A stretch of 64,000 nt of DNA from Massilia sp. Root351 (GTDB lineage: Bacteria > Pseudomonadota > Gammaproteobacteria > Burkholderiales > Burkholderiaceae_D): contig NZ_LMDJ01000001.1 in assembly GCF_001425045.1 (NCBI RefSeq), forward strand, positions 497,859 to 561,858, given 5' to 3'. A program made the translations under genes and the position numbers. Positions 58,994-64,000 of this stretch are shown here, piece after piece. Under the pieces are notes generated by a model. It was not told the origin of the DNA and did not search any database. It worked only from the letters and a program-made list of their open reading frames with translations. The number at the start of each line of letters is the position of its first letter. Position 1 is the first letter of the stretch.

Positions 58994-59019
58994 AACCCGG
59001 CCACGCGCCGGGTTTTTTT
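58994..59019 (+). terminator. intrinsic terminator of nrdAB
   Basis: AACCCGGC, loop CACGC, GCCGGGTT and a run of seven T. Confidence 0.9.
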
Positions 59020-59211
59020 ATGGGTGAGGGGTGAGCCCACGCAGCCCCTCTGCCTAACATGTCGAATTGGATGCTGCCGGACGAGTGATTCCAGATAATC
59101 CGGTGGCAAATTCAAGATGATGATCTAGAGTGATGGTGATAGCCGTTTGATTTGATTCAGAATTTTTCTGGTTTTTTAAGATAGCTGAATCGCCCATTTC
59201 AGATAATCATC

Positions 59212-59365
59212 ATGCCGGAGTTCCGCCACGCCGACCTCAAGCTGCTGAATCCTTCCTTCGATTCGTCGCTGGTCGACGTGTTGACGGCTGGAGCAGCTGC
59301 GCCGCCTGCAGATCGTCGGCAGCACGCCAGCGCCGGTTTTTCTCCAGCTCAAGCAAATCTTCCAC
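59212..59365 (+). pseudogene. out-of-frame N-terminal part of the fic gene
   Basis: ATG 59212 encodes a plausible Fic N-terminus (MPEFRHADLKLLNPSFDSSL) up to about 59283. The following protein sequence ([20 protein letters not shown]) continues in the frame of the downstream ORF, and that frame has a TGA at 59282-59284. One base gained or two lost between 59283 and 59288 would explain it. A sequencing error is possible. Confidence 0.65.
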
Positions 59366-60358
59366 ATGCTTGAGAGCCTGGGCTCGGCGCGCATCGAGGG
59401 CAACCACACCACGTTGGCAGACTATGTAGAGTCGGCCGTCGAAGGCCGCACGCAGGACAGCGACCAGCTGCGCGAGATATCTAATATAGAAGACGCCATG
59501 CAATATATAGAGCGGACCGTCGAACCAGGCGGCCCGATCAGCGAGCGCTTCGTGCGCGAGTTGCATAGCATGGCGGTGCTTGGTCTGACTAGAGAGGGCG
59601 ACCGCAACCCCGGCGCCTATCGTAGCGAGCCGGTACGGATCGCCCAGTCCCGCCACCTGCCGCCGCCACCGCTCCAAGTGCCAGCCTATATGCAGGAACT
59701 GATCGCCTTTATCAACCACGGCGCACCGCCGAAATACGACCTCATCAAAGTGGCGACTGCCCATCACCGCTTCGCCTGGATACATCCCTTCGGCAACGGC
59801 AATGGCCGCGTGGTCCGCCTCCTGACCTATGCGCTGCTAATTAAGTACGGCTACAACGTGCGCGAAGGGGGCCGCGTGCTTAACCCGACCGCCGTGTTCT
59901 GCAACGACCGCGACCACTATTATGAGATGCTGGCCCTCGCCGACCTGGGCCACGACGCCGCACTGGAAGGCTGGTGCATCTACGTCCTGCAAGGCATCCT
60001 GGACGAGTTGCGCAAGGTCGACCGCCTCGCCGACTACAGCTACTTCCAGGAAAAAATCCTCGTCCCGGCGCTGGCCGTGTCGCGCGAGCGCGGTCTCATC
60101 ACTGCGGACGAACACGCCGTGCTGCTGACCGTGATGAAGCTGAAGACCGCCAAGTCGGCCGACCTCGCCCCCAGTCTGCCTGCGCTCAGCGACGCGCAGC
60201 GCACCTACCAGCTCAGAAAGCTGGTGGATCGGAAGATGCTGCAGCCCATCCACGGGGGCGCGCGGCAGTACTCGCTGTCCTTCACTTCCAGCTATCTGCT
60301 GCGCGGCGTGGTCAAGGCGCTGGGCGAGCAGGGCTTCATCCCGCCGTCGCTGAACTAG
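59366..60358 (+). CDS. Fic-family AMP-transferase-like protein, 5' end disrupted
   Basis: 330 residues in the open frame from ATG 59366; the natural start was probably near 59212 in another frame. The inhibitory-helix motif SARIEG (pattern S/T-x3-E-G/N) is at the N-terminus, so activity would be self-restrained. The Fic core HPFGNGNGR (catalytic His, anion-binding loop) is intact, about residue 139. The C-terminal third (from about 240) looks like a winged helix ([25 protein letters not shown]). Fic enzymes transfer AMP to a hydroxyl side chain. Target unknown. Its TAG stop overlaps the TAG of the convergent ridA-like gene within CTAG. Confidence 0.85.
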   Translation: MLESLGSARIEGNHTTLADYVESAVEGRTQDSDQLREISNIEDAMQYIERTVEPGGPISERFVRELHSMAVLGLTREGDRNPGAYRSEPVRIAQSRHLPPPPLQVPAYMQELIAFINHGAPPKYDLIKVATAHHRFAWIHPFGNGNGRVVRLLTYALLIKYGYNVREGGRVLNPTAVFCNDRDHYYEMLALADLGHDAALEGWCIYVLQGILDELRKVDRLADYSYFQEKILVPALAVSRERGLITADEHAVLLTVMKLKTAKSADLAPSLPALSDAQRTYQLRKLVDRKMLQPIHGGARQYSLSFTSSYLLRGVVKALGEQGFIPPSLN

Positions 60359-60741
60359 CCGGCGGCGGCGATCGCCTCGACCTCTATCATCGCCTCCGGC
60401 GCGTACAGCGCCGCCACTTCCACGATGGTGTCGGCCGGGTAGGGCGGCGCGAACCACTGGCGCCGCAGCTCGACGATCTTGCCGAAGTGCCGCATCGACG
60501 TCAGGTAGATGGTCACCTTGATGACGCGCTGCAAGCTTGAGCCGCCGGCCAGCAGCACCCGCTCCAGGTTGCGGAAAGCCTGCGCGGCTTGCGCGTCGAA
60601 ATCGTCCGCGCCGACGATGGCGCCGTCGTCGCCCACGCCGGCCTGGCCGGATATATAGAGCAGCCCGCCGGCGCGGATCGCCTGCGACAGCAGGTAGGGC
60701 GCGTACGGGTCGGGCGTGGTGTGGATCTGTTCAAGCTGCAT
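60355..60741 (-). CDS. RidA-family protein (enamine/imine deaminase or related)
   Basis: 128 residues from ATG 60741. [35 protein letters not shown], the [10 protein letters not shown] helix and [23 protein letters not shown] and [19 protein letters not shown] follow the RidA/YjgF pattern. RidA proteins hydrolyse reactive enamines from PLP enzymes. The usual catalytic Arg near the C-terminus (YPARSTVEV) is not present here: [10 protein letters not shown] has Asp-Thr at that place, so it may belong to another RidA subfamily. It is divergent from the LysR regulator, which probably controls it. Confidence 0.9.
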   Translation of the reverse strand: MQLEQIHTTPDPYAPYLLSQAIRAGGLLYISGQAGVGDDGAIVGADDFDAQAAQAFRNLERVLLAGGSSLQRVIKVTIYLTSMRHFGKIVELRRQWFAPPYPADTIVEVAALYAPEAMIEVEAIAAAG

Positions 60742-60822
60742 GGCGAATCCTTTCAATGACTGAGTTAAAATGAATCGAAGCCCATTATGCGAACGCCGCT
60801 CCATGGCGGCAAACGATCATTC

Positions 60823-60839
60823 CTCATTCGATAGATGAG
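60823..60839 (+). promoter_or_regulatory. possible LysR-type operator
   Basis: CTCAT-tcgatag-ATGAG, a 5-bp inverted repeat with 7-base centre, lies in the 119-bp gap between the divergent ridA-like and lysR-like genes, 22 bp before the regulator start. It fits the LysR T-N11-A pattern. Confidence 0.5.
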
Positions 60840-60860
60840 AAAAACTAAGCCATCGACAGC

Positions 60861-61751
60861 ATGAGAAAACTGCCTGCCATCGGCGCCCTGCGCGTGTTCG
60901 AAGCGGCCGCGCGCCGCCTCAGCTTCAAGGACGCTGCCGAGGAGCTGAACGTCACGCCCACCGCCGTCAGCCACCAGATCAAGCACCTGGAGCAGGCCAT
61001 CGGCGTGGCGCTGTTCGAGCGCGGTCCGCGCCGCGTCACCCTGACCGCCGCCGGGCGCCAGCTGTTCCCCACCTTGCGCGACGGCTTCGACAGCATCGAG
61101 CGCGCCATCGAGCAGCTGGTGCGCGCGCAGGGCGCGCAGGTGGCGCGGCTGTCGTCGACGGTGGCCTTCATGGCGCGCCGGCTGGCCACCCGCGCCGGCG
61201 CCTTCCGCGACGCTTACCCCGACTGGACGCTGCGCCTGGACGCCTCCAACGAACTGGTGGACCTCGACGCCGATGCCGACGCGGCCATCCGCTACGGCAG
61301 CGGCCTGTATCCCGGCCTGCTGGTCGAGCACTTGTTCGAGGACCGCTTCGCGCCCGTGTGCAGTCCGCTGCTCAACATCCGCAGCATGCGCGAGCTGCGC
61401 CGCGCCACCCTGATCCACTTCGAGTGGGGCGACGCGGTGCGCGGCGACGAGCGCGCGGTCGAGTGGCGCCAGTGGTTGTCGGCCGCCGGCGCGGCCGGCA
61501 TCGACGCCGACACCGGCGTCTCCTTCAGCGAGGAACTGCACGCGGTGCAGGCGACCATCGCCGGCCAGGGCATCGGCTTGCTGAGTCTCACTTTGGTGGA
61601 GGAGGAGCTCGCGGCCGGCGTGCTGGTGCAGCCGTTCGAGTTGTCGCTCGAGAGCTTCCGCTACGACCTGGTGTACAGCGCGCGCGCGTCGGCGCGGCCG
61701 GCCACGACGGTGTTGCGCCATTGGGTGCGCGAGCACTTCGGCGCGCACTGA
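60861..61751 (+). CDS. LysR-family transcriptional regulator (GcvA-like)
   Basis: 296 residues. The N-terminal winged helix (LPAIGALRVFEAAARRLSFKDAAEELNVTPTAVSHQIKHLE) is very close to the GcvA/AmpR type. The effector domain runs from about 90 to the end. It is divergent from the RidA-like gene, the normal arrangement for a LysR regulator and its target. The ligand is unknown. Confidence 0.93.
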   Translation: MRKLPAIGALRVFEAAARRLSFKDAAEELNVTPTAVSHQIKHLEQAIGVALFERGPRRVTLTAAGRQLFPTLRDGFDSIERAIEQLVRAQGAQVARLSSTVAFMARRLATRAGAFRDAYPDWTLRLDASNELVDLDADADAAIRYGSGLYPGLLVEHLFEDRFAPVCSPLLNIRSMRELRRATLIHFEWGDAVRGDERAVEWRQWLSAAGAAGIDADTGVSFSEELHAVQATIAGQGIGLLSLTLVEEELAAGVLVQPFELSLESFRYDLVYSARASARPATTVLRHWVREHFGAH

Positions 61752-62153
61752 CCGGCGCGCGCCGGCGCACCCAAAACCGCGCGCGTCCATACGCCAAAAC
61801 TGCGCGTCGAAGTGCGCCTGCGCGCACAAGGCTTCCTTGCCCGCGCACCGAAAAAATGCGCGCGCACTTTTCGAATTCGCGCGCGCGCATCGGCGTGATC
61901 GGAGCGCCGAAAATCGCTGTGCAGTGTCTTCATTTGACGAACTAATGTGCGATAGCGCGCCTAACGTGCAAAAAAGAGTGCGAAAGTGAGTTGTGCCGGT
62001 TGCGCACCGACAAGGTTTTCGTGTACTTTACGAGATTGAATTTGCGTGATTTTTTTTGTGCGGTTTTTTGAACCGCGCGGCCCCGCAAAACGATCAACAA
62101 AATGGGATACGAACACGCACGAGTATGCACAAGACCACACCGTTTTTTCGATG
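61752..62153. other. gene-free, unusually composed region
   Basis: No convincing gene. It opens with the 14-bp perfect palindrome CCGGCGCGCGCCGG (61752-61765). Up to about 61900 it is rich in alternating GC (GCGCGCGC) interrupted by A-runs; from 61920 on it is more AT-rich. TTGACG (61934-61939) could be a -35, but no fitting -10 is seen. GCGGTT-TTTTG-AACCGC (62060-62076) forms a hairpin. Confidence 0.5.
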
Positions 62154-62194
62154 ACCGCCTTGCCTGAGAACGACTCAGGTCGGGCGGTTTTTTC
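62154..62194 (+). terminator. intrinsic terminator with no assigned gene
   Basis: ACCGCC (62154-62159) and CCTGAG (62163-62168) pair with CTCAGG (62174-62179) and GGCGGT (62183-62188), followed by T6. It would end a rightward transcript that has no recognised gene, possibly a small RNA or the lysR message about 400 bp downstream of its stop. Confidence 0.65.
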
Positions 62195-62284
62195 TTCGAA
62201 AATCAAAACGCGATGTGGCTGCGATGGGGACGACCGGAGCTGAGCGCACGCCCGCGACCCGCGAACATCGCAACAAGATTTAGT

Positions 62285-62418
62285 GCGTCGGCCGTTCAAG
62301 TGAACGGCGACGCCAGGGCTGAAGCGCTGCAAACGTGAGGAGTTGCAGCAGTTCAGCTGGTGCCGAATTCATTAGCGCAAACCGTCGTTTGCGCCGATGA
62401 ATAATTCGCCTGGCCAGG
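62285..62418 (+). ncRNA. candidate structured leader RNA of the histone-like gene
   Basis: Three strong hairpins in series: 62285-62313 (GCGTCG and CCGTTC arms, AAGT loop, one bulged G), 62318-62357 (GCTGAA and GCTGCAA arms, 10-base loop containing GTGAGGAG) and 62367-62402 (ATTCAT and GCGCAAAC arms, CGTC loop). CCTGGCCAGG (62409-62418) follows. The start codon of the histone-like gene is 60 bases further on. I do not recognise this as a known RNA family. Confidence 0.4.
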
Positions 62419-62478
62419 GGGCCGGACGGGTTTAAATCTTGTGCGTAATTCTCATCTCTAGATGAAGGAGAGACCAAA

Positions 62479-63567
62479 ATGGCTACAGCAAAAGCAAAGA
62501 AAGAAGTAAAGAAACCAGCGGCTAAACCAGCCGCTGCCGCCAAACCAGCCGCTAAGAAGGCCGCCGCCAAGCCGGCAGCCAAGCCAGCGGTGAAAGCTGC
62601 CGCTAAACCGGCTGCTAAACCAGCAGCGAAGAAAGCCGCCGCGAAACCGGCAGCCAAGCCAGCCGCTAAGGCAGCAGCCAAGCCGGCAGCGAAACCAGCA
62701 GCCAAGAAAGCCGCAGCCAAGCCGGTAGCGAAGAAAGCCGCAGCGAAGCCAGTAGCGAAAAAAGCTGCAGCCAAGCCAGCAGCCAAGCCAGCAGCGAAAG
62801 CAGCAGTCAAGCCGGTAGCGAAGAAAGCCGCCGCTAAGCCAGCCGCCAAACCAGCGGCGAAGAAAGCCGCAGCTAAGCCAGCAGCTAAGCCAGTTGCCAA
62901 GAAAGCCGCTGCTAAGCCAGCAGCCAAGCCAGCAGCGAAGAAGGCCGCCGCCAAGCCAGCCGCTAAACCAGCTGCGAAAAAAGCCGCTGCCAAACCAGCT
63001 GCCAAGAAAGCTGCTGCCAAACCGGCCGCCAAAGCTGCCGCTAAACCAGCTGCCAAGAAAACTGCCGCCAAGCCTGCAGCTAAACCGGCTGCGAAAAAAG
63101 CTGCCGCGAAACCTGCAGCCAAGCCGGCCGCCAAAGCTGCTGCTAAACCAGCCGCCAAGCCAGCCGCGAAACCTGCAGCCAAGCCGGCCGCTAAAGCCGC
63201 TGCCAAGCCTGCCGCCAAGCCTGCGGCCAAAGCAGCAGCCAAGCCTGCGGCGAAAGGCGTCGCCAAGCCAGCAGCAAAAAAGGCCGTTAAGGCAGCTGCC
63301 AAGCCGGCAGCTGCCAAGCCAGTAGCCGCGCCTGCTGCTCCCGCAGCAGCGCCGGCCGCTGCTGCCGCGCCGGCCGCACCCGCTCCAGTAGCCGCCAAAC
63401 CGGCAGCGAAAAAGCCGGCCGCGCCGAAAGCCGCTGCGCCTAAGAAGGAAGCCGCCAAGCCTGCAGCACCTGCTGCTGCCGCCGCTCCTGCTGCCGCGCC
63501 AGCCGCCAAGACCGTGCCAACCCCGGCGGCCGCATGGCCGTTCCCGACCAGCACTCGTCCATCCTGA
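62479..63567 (+). CDS. histone H1-like Ala/Lys/Pro-rich DNA-binding protein
   Basis: 362 residues, nearly all built on AAKPA and KKAAAKPAAK units from residue 12 to about 285, then an Ala/Pro-rich part and a unique end (TVPTPAAAWPFPTSTRPS). This is the composition of eukaryotic H1 C-terminal tails and of bacterial H1-like proteins such as AlgP and Hc-type; it should bind DNA non-specifically and compact it. GAAGGAGAGA precedes the ATG. At DNA level it is an imperfect repeat, so length may vary among strains; the repeats also create long spurious open frames on the other strand. Confidence 0.88.
   Translation: MATAKAKKEVKKPAAKPAAAAKPAAKKAAAKPAAKPAVKAAAKPAAKPAAKKAAAKPAAKPAAKAAAKPAAKPAAKKAAAKPVAKKAAAKPVAKKAAAKPAAKPAAKAAVKPVAKKAAAKPAAKPAAKKAAAKPAAKPVAKKAAAKPAAKPAAKKAAAKPAAKPAAKKAAAKPAAKKAAAKPAAKAAAKPAAKKTAAKPAAKPAAKKAAAKPAAKPAAKAAAKPAAKPAAKPAAKPAAKAAAKPAAKPAAKAAAKPAAKGVAKPAAKKAVKAAAKPAAAKPVAAPAAPAAAPAAAAAPAAPAPVAAKPAAKKPAAPKAAAPKKEAAKPAAPAAAAAPAAAPAAKTVPTPAAAWPFPTSTRPS
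62490..63330. repeat. degenerate short-period repeat inside the histone-like gene
   Basis: Units of 12-24 bases encoding AKPA/KKAA recur with many synonymous changes (GCC, GCT, GCA, GCG mixed). Synonymous scatter points to selection on protein sequence and reduces but does not remove slippage. Confidence 0.7.
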
Positions 63568-63598
63568 GCTGAGTCGTCGCTAGCCTTATGAGGCGAGG

Positions 63599-63632
63599 CC
63601 GCTGTGTGAGACAATCACACAGCGGTTTTTTT
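63599..63632 (+). terminator. intrinsic terminator of the histone-like gene
   Basis: CCGCTGTGTGA, loop GACAA, TCACACAGCGG and seven T. Confidence 0.92.
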
Positions 63633-63645
63633 ATGGAGGGAGCCC

Positions 63646-64000
63646 GTGCTTAGTATCGTCATGCTGATAGTGGACACCATCGCCGGTTTGCTTGGCGCTG
63701 TCCTGTTGTTGCGCTTCTGGATGCAAGCCATCCGCGTGCGTCCGCCGTCGTCGGTGGCCCAGTTCACCTTCCAGCTGTCGGACTGGCTGGTGCGCCCGCT
63801 GCGCCGCGTGGTGCCGGGGGTGGGCGGCTTCGATTGGGCCAGCCTGATCGGCGCCTTCCTGATCGTTTTCCTGGCCACCTCGGTGCTGTTCTTCGTCGGC
63901 GCGCCGTGGCAGACCGTGCTGCTGGCCGCGCTGCACCGCTTCCTGCAATGGATACTGTACGGCTTCATGGCCATGCTGGTGATTGAGGCGATCTTCAGCT
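63646..64000 (+). CDS. yggT: YggT-family membrane protein, 3' end cut by window
   Basis: 118 residues visible from GTG 63646, behind GGAGGGA. MLSIVMLIVDTIAGLLGAVLLLRFWMQAIRV and QFTFQLSDWLVRPLRRVVPGVGGFDWASLIGAFLI match the YggT family: a membrane helix, then the conserved 'SDWLVRPLRRVVP' loop. Family members are inner-membrane proteins linked to osmotic tolerance or division-gene clusters; the biochemical role is not established. The second half of the usual ~190-residue protein lies outside the window. Confidence 0.9.
   Translation, partial: MLSIVMLIVDTIAGLLGAVLLLRFWMQAIRVRPPSSVAQFTFQLSDWLVRPLRRVVPGVGGFDWASLIGAFLIVFLATSVLFFVGAPWQTVLLAALHRFLQWILYGFMAMLVIEAIFS

Noticed and set aside
62490..63330. 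CRISPR-like or minisatellite array
   Set aside because: The short-period repeats are continuous in one reading frame and code for AKPA units; there are no unique spacers.
62280..63614. Long open frame on the minus strand opposite the histone-like gene
   Set aside because: It is the complement of the AKPA repeat (reads as LAAGLAA repeats), has no start signal, and crosses both a terminator and the leader hairpins.

Overview
The window is a contiguous piece of a GC-rich chromosome from a betaproteobacterium, most likely Oxalobacteraceae (Massilia/Duganella/Janthinobacterium group). This rests on gene content and order: adjacent parE-parC, ypjD-PP0621-pilS-pilR followed by nrdAB, a DUF1841 protein, a SWIB protein and an Ala/Lys-rich histone-H1-like protein. 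I recognise no rRNA, tRNA, CRISPR array, insertion sequence or prophage. Only about 3 kb is without genes; the largest gene-free stretch is 61752-62478.

Layout. 1-13.2 kb: a cut-off secreted M4 peptidase, an ACT-domain protein, argH, small genes, a probable cyanophycin-utilisation locus (YfcC-type permease and AstE/AspA-type hydrolase divergent from a secreted cyanophycinase), a secreted M64 peptidase, an Ala/Lys-rich exported protein and a MASE1-GGDEF diguanylate cyclase. 13.2-18.9 kb: parC and parE, with a LexA-type box upstream of parE, then a pseudo-receiver protein. 19.1-29.0 kb: a TorF-type porin, a divergent outer-membrane protein and the complete kdp potassium system (small ORF, kdpF, A, B, C, D, E). 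29.1-33.7 kb: a DUF4214/RTX protein, a MoxR-GNAT-VWA operon, two small cytochromes c and a lipoprotein. 33.9-43.3 kb: a second metallopeptidase, DUF1841, rppH, proS, a lytic transglycosylase, two tandem alkaline phosphatases (the first apparently catalytically dead) and a SWIB protein. 43.5-54.5 kb: ffh, an NHL-repeat lipoprotein divergent from a NitT/TauT-type ABC transporter, then ypjD-PP0621-pilS-pilR. 54.5-64 kb: nrdAB behind two NrdR-like boxes, a 5'-disrupted fic gene, ridA, a LysR regulator, a structured gene-free region, the histone-H1-like gene and a partial yggT.

How the genes work together. Several units supply nutrients: secreted proteases, extracellular cyanophycin breakdown with dipeptide hydrolysis and transport, phosphate release by alkaline phosphatase, high-affinity K+ uptake by Kdp with possibly co-regulated outer-membrane proteins, and an ABC importer of unknown substrate. 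The remainder is mostly housekeeping (topoisomerase IV, SRP, prolyl-tRNA synthetase, class Ia ribonucleotide reductase, RppH) plus type IV pilus regulation. The items I consider most worth checking are the cyanophycin locus, the alkaline phosphatase pseudoenzyme, the LexA-type box at parE, the promoter motif shared by kdp and torF, and the hairpin-rich leader of the histone-like gene.
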